NCBI RefSeq assembly: GCF_003478335.1
Contig: NZ_QUFB01000002.1
Span: 1-64,000, forward strand
DNA length: 64,000 nucleotides
Direction of reading: 5' to 3'
From: Clostridium sp. AM49-4BH
GTDB lineage: Bacteria > Bacillota > Clostridia > Lachnospirales > Lachnospiraceae
Shown: positions 17,641 through 26,147 of the stretch, in pieces
How the letters are laid out: each line of letters begins with the position of its first letter
Numbering within the stretch: position 1 is the stretch's first letter
Position numbers and translations under genes: made by a program
Notes under the pieces: model-generated
The model's database searches: none
What the model saw: only the letters and a program-made list of their open reading frames with translations
Told to the model about the DNA's origin: nothing

Positions 17641-18357
17641 ATGGTATTTGGAGTGATATTAGCCGGAGGAATAGGCAGCCGCATGGGAAATGCAGAGAAG
17701 CCAAAACAGTATATCAAAATTGGAGATAAACCAATCATTATTCATACGATCGAGAAGTTTTATGTGCATGATGCCTTTGAGAAATTGATCGTTTTGTGTC
17801 CGAAGCAGTGGGTAGAACATACGAGAAATCTTGTTCGCCAGTATATGGGGGATACTGACCGGGTCGTTGTATTGGAAGGCGGAGAGACACGCAACGAAAC
17901 AATCATGAATTCTATTCGTTATATCGAGGAAGGCTATGGTTTGAATGACGACACACTGCTTGTCACACATGATTCTGTGCGCCCGTTTTTAACACATCGC
18001 ATCATCGAAGAAAATATTGAATATGGACAGAAGTATGATGCAGTGGATACCGTGATACCGGCAACGGATACGATCGTGGCCAGCGAAAATGGAGAGATTA
18101 TCAGTGATGTACCGGACAGATCTAAGATGTATCAGGGACAGACGCCGCAGACGTTTCGTGCCAAGAAATTAAAAGATCTGTATTATTCGCTAAGTGATGA
18201 GGAGAAGGGAATCCTTACGGATGCTTCTAAGATATTTGTCATGAAGGGAGAAAAGGTGCATTTGGTACAGGGTGAGGTGTTCAATATTAAGATTACCTAC
18301 CCATATGATCTGCGTGTGGCAGAATCATTGATCAGAAATGGGGAGATGGATAAGTAA
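17641..18357 (+). CDS. tarI: Ribitol-5-phosphate cytidylyltransferase TarI
   Basis: The 238-residue nucleotidyltransferase has the pyrophosphorylase loop LAGGIGSRMG and the IspD/TarI-family motifs EGGETRNET and HDSVRPFL. IspD and TarI are related, but overlap with a TarJ-like dehydrogenase makes CDP-ribitol synthesis the likelier role. The product feeds wall teichoic acid or a capsule. IspD activity is the main alternative, since dxr and ispG are elsewhere in the window. Confidence 0.85.
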   Translation: MVFGVILAGGIGSRMGNAEKPKQYIKIGDKPIIIHTIEKFYVHDAFEKLIVLCPKQWVEHTRNLVRQYMGDTDRVVVLEGGETRNETIMNSIRYIEEGYGLNDDTLLVTHDSVRPFLTHRIIEENIEYGQKYDAVDTVIPATDTIVASENGEIISDVPDRSKMYQGQTPQTFRAKKLKDLYYSLSDEEKGILTDASKIFVMKGEKVHLVQGEVFNIKITYPYDLRVAESLIRNGEMDK

Positions 18358-19382
18358 TGTTAAATGCGGTATACCGTCTCGTAGCACCGAGACGATTTGA
18401 AGTAGAGTTTGGTGAAGTGCCATTATTTGGACAGGAAGTGATCGTGCGTCCGACACATTTATCCATTTGTCATGCCGATCAGAGATATTATCAGGGAAGC
18501 AGACCGGCAGAAGTTCTCAAACAAAAGCTTCCGATGGCATTGATCCATGAGGGGATCGGCAAAGTAGTTCACGATCCGACCGGGCAGTTTTCCTACGGAC
18601 AGACGGTGATCATGATCCCGAATACACCGACGGAACACGATGATATCATTGCCGAAAATTATTTGCGGTCCAGTAAATTCCGCGCAAGTGGGTTTGACGG
18701 ATTTATGCAGGAGTATGTCAGCTTACAGCCGGACAGACTAGTTGTGCTTCCGGAGGGGATCGACCCGGTCGTGGCAGCGTTTACGGAGTTAGTATCCGTC
18801 AGCGTTCATGCACTGCAGCGATTTGATCGGATCGCACATGCACGTCGTAATATGATCGGTATCTGGGGGGATGGCAATTTAGGCTATATCACAGCGATTT
18901 TTTGTAAAGCTATGTTTCCGGATACGAAGCTTGCTGTTTTTGGAGTGGATAATGAAAAATTGGCTAACTTTGCCTTTGCAGATGCAACGTATCGCGTAAC
19001 AGATATTCCGGAGGGGCTGCTTGTAGATCATGCGTTTGAGTGTGTTGGTGGTGCGGCATCGCAGAGTGCGATCGATCAGATCATAGATCATATTCAACCG
19101 GAGGGCACGATCGGTCTGCTTGGCGTATCGGAGTATCCTGTACCTATCAATACCCGGATGGTTTTAGAAAAAGGACTTCGACTGTATGGAAGCAGCAGAA
19201 GTGGCCGCAGTGATTTTGTAAAGACGGTGGAATTGTATCAAAGTCATCCGGAGATCGTAAATTATCTGGATGCTATCGTGGGTGCAAGAATAGAAGTGCG
19301 CAGCATGGCAGATATGGTTCGTGCTTTTGAGATGGATATTCATAAGAGCATGGGCAAAACGATCATGCATTGGATGCAGTGA
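18357..19382 (+). CDS. tarJ: Ribulose-5-phosphate reductase TarJ
   Basis: This 341-residue medium-chain alcohol dehydrogenase reduces ribulose 5-phosphate to ribitol 5-phosphate, the substrate of TarI. ICHADQRYY near the N-terminus holds the zinc ligand, and GIWGDGNLGYITA is the nucleotide-binding loop. Its ATG overlaps the tarI stop by one base, indicating translational coupling. The polymerase or flippase genes of a teichoic-acid pathway are not in the window. Confidence 0.88.
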   Translation: MLNAVYRLVAPRRFEVEFGEVPLFGQEVIVRPTHLSICHADQRYYQGSRPAEVLKQKLPMALIHEGIGKVVHDPTGQFSYGQTVIMIPNTPTEHDDIIAENYLRSSKFRASGFDGFMQEYVSLQPDRLVVLPEGIDPVVAAFTELVSVSVHALQRFDRIAHARRNMIGIWGDGNLGYITAIFCKAMFPDTKLAVFGVDNEKLANFAFADATYRVTDIPEGLLVDHAFECVGGAASQSAIDQIIDHIQPEGTIGLLGVSEYPVPINTRMVLEKGLRLYGSSRSGRSDFVKTVELYQSHPEIVNYLDAIVGARIEVRSMADMVRAFEMDIHKSMGKTIMHWMQ

Positions 19383-19551
19383 TCTATTGCAACAGGACAG
19401 ATGTTGCCGCCCTGTCAAACAGGGGTTGAAAAATACATCAAAAACAAGTATGATAGTTTTGTTTTGGTGTAATATTTTGCAATATGTGGAATATAATGGT
19501 CAAGACATTGATCAACAGAAACAAACAGGATGAAAAGGAATGGAGGACGAC

Positions 19552-21039
19552 ATGAACGTAACATATCAGAGCACGAGAAGTGCGGCAACTAAGGTAACAG
19601 CATCTCAGGCAATCTTGAAGGGACTTGCAGATGACGGCGGATTATTTGTGCCGGATCAGATCCCACAGCTTGATGTATCTTTGGACCAGATTGCAAAGAT
19701 GAGTTATCAGGAGACTGCCTATGAGGTTATGAAGTTGTTTTTGACGGATTTTACAGAGGACGAGCTTAAGTCCTGTATTAACCGTGCCTATGATGATAAA
19801 TTTGATACTAAGGAGATCGCACCATTGGTAGAAAAAGCAGGTGCATACTATTTAGAGTTGTTCCATGGAGCAACAATTGCTTTTAAGGATATGGCGTTGT
19901 CAATTCTGCCACATTTGTTGACGACTTCTGCTAAGAAGAATCATATTACCAATGAGATCGTTATTTTAACGGCAACTTCCGGAGATACCGGTAAGGCAGC
20001 ACTGGCAGGTTTTGCAGACGTAGAGGGAACAAGCATCATTGTATTTTATCCAAAGAACGGTGTCAGCAAGATCCAGGAACGCCAGATGGTGACACAGAAG
20101 GGTGCTAATACGAAAGTGGTTGGCATTACCGGTAACTTTGATGATGCGCAAAGCGGTGTTAAGGCAATGTTTAATAACAAAGAACTTGCGGCAGCAATGG
20201 ATGCTAAGGGATATCAGTTTTCCTCTGCTAATTCCATAAATATCGGTCGTTTGGTGCCACAGGTAGTATATTACGTATATGCATATACAAGATTGCTTGG
20301 TGCGGGAACCGTAGCTGAGGGTGAGTCGGTGAATTTTGTGGTTCCAACCGGTAACTTCGGTAATATTTTAGCTGCATTTTATGCAAAGAACATGGGAATC
20401 CCGGTAGGAAAGTTAATCTGTGCATCCAACGAGAACAAAGTATTGTACGACTTCTTTGATACCGGTGTTTACGATAGAAACCGTGAGTTTGTATTGACAA
20501 ATTCGCCATCTATGGATATATTGATCTCCAGCAACTTAGAGCGTTTGATCTATCGCATTGCCGGAGAAGACGCTGCAAAGACGAAAGAAATGATGGATGC
20601 GCTTTCTGCTGATGGTAAGTATACGTTGACGGAAGAAATGAAGGCACAGCTTGCTGATTTTGTTGGCGGATGGGCTTCTGAGGAGAAGACAGCAGCAGAG
20701 ATCAAGCGTGTGTATGATGCGACAGGATATGTTATGGATACACATACCGCGGTTGCATCCGCTGTATATAAAGAATACAAGGACCGCACCGGAGATGAGA
20801 CCAAGACAGTGATCGCATCGACAGCAAGTCCATATAAGTTTGCAACAAGTGTTATGACAGCAATTGATGCGAAGTATGAGGGCATGGATGATTTTGCGCT
20901 GATCGACGAGCTCAGCAAAGTGTCTGGAGTGTCGATACCGCAGGCTGTAGAAGAGATTCGTTCTGCACCGGTTCTGCATGATACTGTATGCGAGACTGCA
21001 GATATGCAAAAAACCGTAGAAACGATACTTGGACTGTAA
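19552..21039 (+). CDS. thrC: Threonine synthase
   Basis: The start at 19552 is chosen because GGAGG lies six bases upstream; an ATG at 19540 precedes that site. The 495-residue pyridoxal-phosphate enzyme converts O-phosphohomoserine to threonine. Seen motifs are ADDGGLFVP, the cofactor Lys in FHGATIAFKDMAL, and TSGDTGKAAL. The length fits the yeast-type/proteobacterial clade of ThrC. A TATAAT near 19492 may be its -10 box. Confidence 0.95.
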   Translation: MNVTYQSTRSAATKVTASQAILKGLADDGGLFVPDQIPQLDVSLDQIAKMSYQETAYEVMKLFLTDFTEDELKSCINRAYDDKFDTKEIAPLVEKAGAYYLELFHGATIAFKDMALSILPHLLTTSAKKNHITNEIVILTATSGDTGKAALAGFADVEGTSIIVFYPKNGVSKIQERQMVTQKGANTKVVGITGNFDDAQSGVKAMFNNKELAAAMDAKGYQFSSANSINIGRLVPQVVYYVYAYTRLLGAGTVAEGESVNFVVPTGNFGNILAAFYAKNMGIPVGKLICASNENKVLYDFFDTGVYDRNREFVLTNSPSMDILISSNLERLIYRIAGEDAAKTKEMMDALSADGKYTLTEEMKAQLADFVGGWASEEKTAAEIKRVYDATGYVMDTHTAVASAVYKEYKDRTGDETKTVIASTASPYKFATSVMTAIDAKYEGMDDFALIDELSKVSGVSIPQAVEEIRSAPVLHDTVCETADMQKTVETILGL

Positions 21040-21148
21040 ATGGACAGATCAGACAGAATATCCGATGCGGTAAATAGCATAAACAAGATATCAAATATCG
21101 TAATCTGTTAGATGCTTAGCACAAAAATACAAAAAGATTGAATGAAAA

Positions 21149-21190
21149 AGTAAATTCCACTTGTAAACCCAATGTGGAATTTACTTTTTT
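21149..21190 (+). terminator. Terminator after thrC
   Basis: AGTAAATTCCAC at 21149-21160 pairs with GTGGAATTTACT at 21174-21185, followed by T residues. This marks the left edge of the defence island. The rest of the 21040-21358 gap is AT-rich without a clear promoter. Confidence 0.9.
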
Positions 21191-21358
21191 AGTTAACGTG
21201 AAATGAAAGATTGTAAAAATATCTTCCCCTAAAAGAGTGGTTATATGGTATTATATGCAAGTATGGTGTTTGTACATTATGGAGTTATGCAGAAAATTTA
21301 AGGATGAGATGGAATCATTGGTTTTGGCGAAAATGACATGACAGGGAGGAAAGCAAAG

Positions 21359-22864
21359 ATGGCAGATAGAAATACGGCTACGATTGGATTTGAAAAACAA
21401 ATATGGGATGCGGCTTGTGTGCTTCGTGGCAATATGGATGCATCAGAATATAAGAATGTTGTCCTGGGGTTGATTTTTTTGAAATATATCTCAGATAGAT
21501 TTGACGATAAATATCAGGAACTTGTTGAAGAAGGCGACGGATTCGAGGAAGATATTGATGAATATACTTCGGAAGGTATTTTCTTTGTGCCGGCAAACGC
21601 ACGCTGGAGCGAGATTGCGACGAAAGCACATACACCGGAAATTGGTGCTGTTATCGACGATGCTATGCGTGCAATTGAAAAAGAAAATAAACGATTGAAA
21701 GATATTCTCCCTAAGAATTTCGCACGCCCGGAATTGGACAAACGAAGATTGGGAGATGTGGTAGATTTATTTACCAATATCCAAATGATTGAACACGGCA
21801 GTGAAAAGGATATCTTGGGTCGTACCTATGAGTATTGTCTTTCTATGTTTGCTGAACAAGAAGGCAAACGTGGCGGCGAATTCTTTACGCCATCTTGCGT
21901 AGTACGTACCTTGGTGGAAGTATTGAAACCTTTCAAGGGAAGAGTATATGATCCTTGCTGTGGCTCAGGCGGTATGTTTGTTCAGTCTGCAAAATTTGTT
22001 GAGAACCATAGTGGTAACATCAGTAACATTTCTATCTACGGTCAGGACTCGAACCCTACTACATGGAAGATGGCACAGATGAACCTTGCTATTCGTGGAA
22101 TTGAACCAGATCTCGGAGCTTATGCCGCAGATACATTTCTAGATGATCGCCATCCAACATTGCGAGCGGATTATATCATGGCGAATCCTCCGTTTAATCT
22201 TTCTGATTGGGGATTGGATAAACTAAAAGAAGATCAGCGCTGGAAATATGGAATACCTCCAGCAGGAAACGCCAACTTTGCATGGCTTCAGCATATGATT
22301 TTTCATCTTGCACCAGCTGGTCGTATTGGCATGGTATTGGCGAACGGTTCACTTTCATCTCAATCAGGTGGAGAGGGCGAAATTCGTAAGAATATTATCA
22401 ATGCCGATTTAGTTGAGTGCATTGTTGCAATGCCTACTCAGCTATTCTATACAACGCAGATTCCTGTTTCGCTTTGGTTTATCAATAAGCAGAAGAAACA
22501 ACCGGAAAAGACTTTATTTATTGATGCTCGAAAAATGGGAACGATGGTGAGCCGTAAGCTTCGGGAGCTGACAGATGATGATATCAAGAAGATTTCAGAT
22601 ACCTATGAAGCTTTTGCTAATGGAACACTTGAAGATGTTAAAGGCTTTTGTGCTGTTACCGACACTTCTGAAATCGAGAAACAAGATTATATCCTTACAC
22701 CTGGCCGTTATGTGGGTATTGAAGAGCAGGAAGAGGACGATGAGCCATTTGATGAAAAGATGGACCGGTTGACATCGGAATTGTCGGAGATGTTTGTAAA
22801 GTCACATGAGCTGGAGGGAGAGATTAGGAAGAAATTGGGGGCGATTGGGTATGAGCTCAAGTAA
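21359..22864 (+). CDS. hsdM: Type I restriction-modification DNA methyltransferase subunit HsdM
   Basis: The start at 21359 follows GGGAGGA by eight bases; the 501-residue product begins MADRNTATIGFEKQIWDAA. It is an N6-adenine methyltransferase with the SAM motif VYDPCCGSGGMF and the catalytic NPPF in ADYIMANPPFNLSDWG. It combines with HsdS for methylation and with HsdR for cleavage. It opens the island, and its last codons overlap the PIN gene. Confidence 0.96.
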   Translation: MADRNTATIGFEKQIWDAACVLRGNMDASEYKNVVLGLIFLKYISDRFDDKYQELVEEGDGFEEDIDEYTSEGIFFVPANARWSEIATKAHTPEIGAVIDDAMRAIEKENKRLKDILPKNFARPELDKRRLGDVVDLFTNIQMIEHGSEKDILGRTYEYCLSMFAEQEGKRGGEFFTPSCVVRTLVEVLKPFKGRVYDPCCGSGGMFVQSAKFVENHSGNISNISIYGQDSNPTTWKMAQMNLAIRGIEPDLGAYAADTFLDDRHPTLRADYIMANPPFNLSDWGLDKLKEDQRWKYGIPPAGNANFAWLQHMIFHLAPAGRIGMVLANGSLSSQSGGEGEIRKNIINADLVECIVAMPTQLFYTTQIPVSLWFINKQKKQPEKTLFIDARKMGTMVSRKLRELTDDDIKKISDTYEAFANGTLEDVKGFCAVTDTSEIEKQDYILTPGRYVGIEEQEEDDEPFDEKMDRLTSELSEMFVKSHELEGEIRKKLGAIGYELK

Positions 22865-23897
22865 TGAAATAATGTATTGTTTGATTTTTGATACGAATGC
22901 TCTGTTTCAAGCATATGAAAAGAAAGCGGATTTCACAACTTTTAGCTTTAATTCAACATTTGAAAATGTAATTGACATGATTAACCAACTTGATATATAT
23001 AATCAGGTAACCGTAGCAATTCCATCTGTTGTTTGGAGTGAAATGGAGAAGCAGATTATAGAAAAGCATAATGAGTTGCTTTCAACTTATAAAAGTACGA
23101 TATCAAAGAAACGATTTCCTGAATATTCTATTCAAGAAAATCCGGACATAGACTATCCGGAATACATAAAAAATAAGATTGCGGAATACAAGAAAGAGAT
23201 TTCAGTAGGACTGAATGAAGTTATTGAGATTCCAATTGCGTCTAGTAATAGGTTTGAAAGTATAATAAATCGTGCATTCGGTAAATTACCTCCTTTTGAG
23301 GGAAAAGACAAAAAGTCTGATAAAGGATTTAAGGATGCGTTGTTATGGGAAAGTATTTTGGAATTTTCATTAACGCATTGTAACTTAAAAATCATATATT
23401 ATTCCAAAGACAATGTTTTTGGAGAATCTCTTCTAAAGGAGTTTGCAGAAAATGTATCAGATTCATCACTGTCCATATGCAAAAATGAAAGTGAAGTTAA
23501 GGTGCAGTTAGAAGCGTGGGCAAAGGAAATTGACAAATATTCGTATCAACCAATTGAAGAGTTTGATGAAAACCAGGAAATTCTTGATTGGTTAAAATCT
23601 GGAGATTTTCTTGCGCAGATAATAGATCGAAATTTTGATCTTGTAGAAAAAGGACGGTTGATTACTTCAACTACAGCTCATTTGATAAGCATTGATAATA
23701 TTGAATCCTTGAGTTCGAATGAGAATGCAATTGAGTATTATATTGAAGTAGCATTGCAGTTTATATACGAATTGAAGGATGGGGGAAAAACAAAGGACAC
23801 AATTAATGTAGGCATAGATGTTAAGATGCTGGATGATGCCTATTCGGTTGAAGATGCTTATAGAACAGATGAAGATGAAACAGAAAGTGAGAGTTGA
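22851..23897 (+). CDS. PIN-domain nuclease (DUF4935-like) inside the hsd operon
   Basis: The start at 22851 overlaps the end of hsdM by 14 bases (an ATG at 22872 is the alternative), giving 348 residues. The N-terminal half has the acidic residues of a PIN fold: D14 in LIFDTNALF, E64 in VWSEMEK, D162 in GFKDALLWES and D187 in YYSKDNVFG. GFKDALLW is typical of DUF4935-type PIN proteins. The C-terminal half matches nothing I recognise. PIN domains are usually metal-dependent RNases. Coupling to hsdM suggests a guard toxin, by analogy with PrrC or RloC near hsd genes; this function is inferred. Confidence 0.75.
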   Translation: MSSSNEIMYCLIFDTNALFQAYEKKADFTTFSFNSTFENVIDMINQLDIYNQVTVAIPSVVWSEMEKQIIEKHNELLSTYKSTISKKRFPEYSIQENPDIDYPEYIKNKIAEYKKEISVGLNEVIEIPIASSNRFESIINRAFGKLPPFEGKDKKSDKGFKDALLWESILEFSLTHCNLKIIYYSKDNVFGESLLKEFAENVSDSSLSICKNESEVKVQLEAWAKEIDKYSYQPIEEFDENQEILDWLKSGDFLAQIIDRNFDLVEKGRLITSTTAHLISIDNIESLSSNENAIEYYIEVALQFIYELKDGGKTKDTINVGIDVKMLDDAYSVEDAYRTDEDETESES

Positions 23898-23900
23898 CTT

Positions 23901-24539
23901 ATGAATACAGGACAAGAAAGAATAAACGAATTTGTAATTCGTGAGAAACAGGGTCGATTGGGCATGAAATCTGAATGGACAAAAAAGAAACTCTCTGATA
24001 TTGCAGATTTCAATCCGAGAGAAATAATAAAAAAAGGTGCTATAGCTAAGAAAATCCCTATGGATGTGCTTCGCCCATTTTATCGAGATATTCCGTATTC
24101 TGTTGAAGCGTGTTTTTCTGGTGGCATGAAGTTCCGCAATGGAGATACGATTATGGCACGAATTACGCCGTGCTTAGAAAATGGAAAAACAGCGCAGGTC
24201 TCAATCTTAAATGATGGAGAGGTTGGGTTTGGCTCGACGGAATATATAGTGTTTAGAGCAAAAGAGGGAATTGCTGATAAGGACTACTTGTATTATCTTG
24301 TTTGCAGTCCAGAGGTAAGGGAACTAGCAATAAAATCAATGGTCGGCTCATCTGGACGACAGCGTGTGCAGACTGATGTTGTAAAGAATCTCGAAATCGA
24401 TGTACCTCCATTAGTCGAGCAAGAAAAAATCGGCTCATTATTGAAATTGTTTGATGATAAAATTGCACTTAATGATAAGATAAACAAGAATTTACCGCCT
24501 CATCCGTGCAACGCACGGATAGCTGCGATAGCAGCGTAG
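23901..24539 (+). CDS. hsdS: HsdS specificity subunit, first half, truncated at an inversion site
   Basis: The product holds one target-recognition domain (KKLSDIADFNPRE to DVPPLVEQEKIGSLL) and the start of the central helix, DDKIALNDKINKNL. After NKNL the frame enters unrelated sequence (PPHPCNARIAAIAA) and stops. The break coincides with the 14-bp repeat at 24481-24494. Inversion with the copy at 25213-25226 would continue it in frame as EQQAQAIYSS and make a 389-residue, full-length HsdS. As it stands the 212-residue half could still work as a dimer. An internal ATG at 23964 (MKSEWTKKKL) is an alternative start. Confidence 0.85.
   Translation: MNTGQERINEFVIREKQGRLGMKSEWTKKKLSDIADFNPREIIKKGAIAKKIPMDVLRPFYRDIPYSVEACFSGGMKFRNGDTIMARITPCLENGKTAQVSILNDGEVGFGSTEYIVFRAKEGIADKDYLYYLVCSPEVRELAIKSMVGSSGRQRVQTDVVKNLEIDVPPLVEQEKIGSLLKLFDDKIALNDKINKNLPPHPCNARIAAIAA
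24481..24494 (+). repeat. hsdS recombination repeat A
   Basis: TAAACAAGAATTTA, encoding most of INKNL in the truncated hsdS. It is identical to repeat C (27667-27680) and to the reverse complement of repeat B (25213-25226). All three are in the same codon phase. Confidence 0.85.
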
Positions 24540-24597
24540 ACAGACATCTTGACAAACGGATGCATACGGTTGTCAAGATGTCTGGCAGAGGCGGTAA
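24492..24597. repeat. Branched inverted-repeat (cloverleaf-like) element at the hsdS break
   Basis: A 10-bp outer stem (24492-24501 TTACCGCCTC with 24588-24597 GAGGCGGTAA) encloses three perfect hairpins: 24502-24520 (8 bp), 24522-24535 (5 bp) and 24541-24584 (15 bp, 14-base loop). Another 7-bp hairpin, AAACTGC-GAA-GCAGTTT, follows at 24603-24619. There is no T-run and no tRNA-like sequence. It overlaps recombination repeat A by three bases. It may be an RNA, a mobile-element scar or a folded DNA site; its function is unknown. Confidence 0.8.
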
Positions 24598-24636
24598 CGA
24601 GGAAACTGCGAAGCAGTTTTCGAGTCTATCAGTGGC

Positions 24637-25182
24637 TTAAAGGTCGATAACGGAGACATCAAGTTCGCCGGACATAAGTTTTGGCAGAAGTGTATCACGA
24701 GTATTAGCAAGAATCTTGGATTCTTTTGTGTTTTCCTGCATTGCACTATACATTGGCGAAACTATATTCTCGAACTTTTCTAATGTTTTTTCGTCAGGAA
24801 TATATAGTTGCATTGCGTTAAGAATATTGGTTGTCATGCTCGGTACAGCAGAGCCAGCATTCATTGAAGCCAGATCTTTGCTTTTTACAAAGTGGTATAC
24901 AAATTTTGCAATATTAGAATATAGCATCTCGGTATAGAACATGGTGTCTACCGACCAGAACGCTTCATTGACATACATGACATTGTTGAGCGTTCCTTTA
25001 CGGGGAATTAGAACAGATTCGCCAGTATAGAGAGGCTTTTCTACATATCGCATTATTCCGCCCGATCCATATACTGGATAGTTTCCGTCAGCTAGTTTTT
25101 TATGATCTTTGCCATATTTAACTGAGATCAGGTCAGACAGCTGCCCTGTGCTCCAACTTTCTTGTCGGTGCTCAATAAACAT
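24637..25182 (-). CDS. hsdS: HsdS second half, stored in inverted orientation
   Basis: On the minus strand the product (MFIEHRQESWSTGQLSDLISVKYG to LLPKLMSGELDVSVIDL) is a second target-recognition domain plus the standard HsdS end. Upstream of 25182 the frame remains open through NKNLEQQAQAIYSS at repeat B without a good start, so this is a silent cassette rather than a free gene. It would be expressed when inverted onto the half at 23901. Its C-terminus matches that of the hsdS at 27141 (LLPKLMSGELDVS). Confidence 0.85.
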   Translation of the reverse strand: MFIEHRQESWSTGQLSDLISVKYGKDHKKLADGNYPVYGSGGIMRYVEKPLYTGESVLIPRKGTLNNVMYVNEAFWSVDTMFYTEMLYSNIAKFVYHFVKSKDLASMNAGSAVPSMTTNILNAMQLYIPDEKTLEKFENIVSPMYSAMQENTKESKILANTRDTLLPKLMSGELDVSVIDL

Positions 25183-25212
25183 ACTGCTGTAAATTGCCTG
25201 AGCTTGCTGCTC

Positions 25213-25226
25213 TAAATTCTTGTTTA
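25213..25226 (-). repeat. hsdS recombination repeat B (inverted)
   Basis: Reverse complement of repeat A, 718 bases from it. With repeat C it shares a longer match of 29 bases, extending through the GAGCAGCAAGCTCAG that encodes EQQAQ. Confidence 0.85.
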
Positions 25227-25273
25227 CGGCAGAGCGCAGATTATATATAATATCAATTAAGAAGGAGGGTATT

Positions 25274-25555
25274 ATGGATACCGAAAAAGCTTATTTGAGT
25301 AATGATAAAGATATGATTCAATTCCGTTATGGAGATAAGATAATTCGTTTTCGTGGACCATATTCATTAGAGCGATTTATTTCCATAAAAGAATGGGATA
25401 ATGGGTATATCGTTGTAATGGCAAAGTATCAGCATAATGCGGAACCTGAGGAGGAATATATTGATATGATTCCTGTTTTGAGGGATTTATATATTGACGC
25501 CTCGTTTTTTTTAAAACCCATTAAGGAAGTGAGGTTGGCTTATGGACAAGATTAA
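25274..25555 (+). CDS. Small protein of unknown function, first of a three-gene cassette
   Basis: Preceded by AAGGAGGG, this gene encodes 93 residues beginning MDTEKAYLSNDKDMIQFRYG. I do not recognise the family. It is soluble, of mixed charge, and has no signal peptide. Its 3' end overlaps the next gene by 14 bases. It lies between the silent hsdS half and the recombinase. Confidence 0.65.
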   Translation: MDTEKAYLSNDKDMIQFRYGDKIIRFRGPYSLERFISIKEWDNGYIVVMAKYQHNAEPEEEYIDMIPVLRDLYIDASFFLKPIKEVRLAYGQD

Positions 25556-25772
25556 ACAGATTGCGGATCAAGCGGATATGATTATTAACGGATATGCATT
25601 TACGCGCGAAGAAAATCGAATCCGTATCTTGAATCTAAATAATCCAGAGAAAGCTTTGGTGATTTCGGAGGATGGAACGGTATTGGAAACGACAATGGAT
25701 GATATTGAGATTTGCATTGTTACAGATTACTGGAAAAGTGATCGAGAATTTATGGAGGATGGGGATGCCTAA
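25542..25772 (+). CDS. Small protein of unknown function, second of the cassette
   Basis: This 76-residue acidic protein starts MDKIKQIADQADMIINGYAF. It overlaps the preceding gene by 14 bases and the next by 8, so the three are probably translationally coupled. The overlap and the DUF4160-like partner suggest an antitoxin-like role, but no family is recognised with confidence. Confidence 0.65.
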   Translation: MDKIKQIADQADMIINGYAFTREENRIRILNLNNPEKALVISEDGTVLETTMDDIEICIVTDYWKSDREFMEDGDA

Positions 25773-26046
25773 ATATTATCAGGATAAGATTTGTGGGTAC
25801 TACCTGTATTTTACTTCTTTTTGCGTGATTGAGTGTATGCATGTACATGCAAGCGACAGAAAACTTACAGAAGAAGGATCTGCTAAGTTTTTTGTAAAGG
25901 CTGACGGTGATACTGTGTTACAGAATAGAGGAATGCTTAATGATAGAGATATTCGAAAAATACAAGCATACATTAAACGGCACTATAAGGAGATGTATAA
26001 AAAATGGGCTCAATATAGTGAGAATGACTTCTATCATGGAAACTAG
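25765..26046 (+). CDS. DUF4160-like small protein
   Basis: The ATG at 25765 follows GGAGGATGGGG. The 93-residue product has the DUF4160 layout: MPKYYQDKICGYYLYF, then HVHASDRKLTEEGSAKFFV, and an end that reads RRHYKEMY-like (KRHYKEMYKKWAQY). DUF4160 proteins often sit beside a small partner in predicted toxin-antitoxin pairs. No toxin activity can be inferred from this sequence alone. Confidence 0.65.
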   Translation: MPKYYQDKICGYYLYFTSFCVIECMHVHASDRKLTEEGSAKFFVKADGDTVLQNRGMLNDRDIRKIQAYIKRHYKEMYKKWAQYSENDFYHGN

Positions 26047-26147
26047 TTGGCTTGTTATGTAACAAATTCCTACCAACGGCGGGAATAATAAACCGATAGA
26101 ACTGCCGTTGAGTTGTTCTCTGGTATAATAACAAAGGAGAATGACAT

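Noticed and set aside
17641..18357. Calling the cytidylyltransferase ispD
   Set aside because: The one-base overlap with a TarJ-like dehydrogenase points to ribitol 5-phosphate; IspD is kept only as an alternative.
19390..19440. A T-box or other threonine leader before thrC
   Set aside because: Only a short CCCTGT/ACAGGG hairpin is present; no T-box core or specifier loop was found.
24492..24597. The branched element as a tRNA gene
   Set aside because: There is no T-loop consensus, no anticodon-like arm of seven bases and no acceptor stem of tRNA length with CCA.
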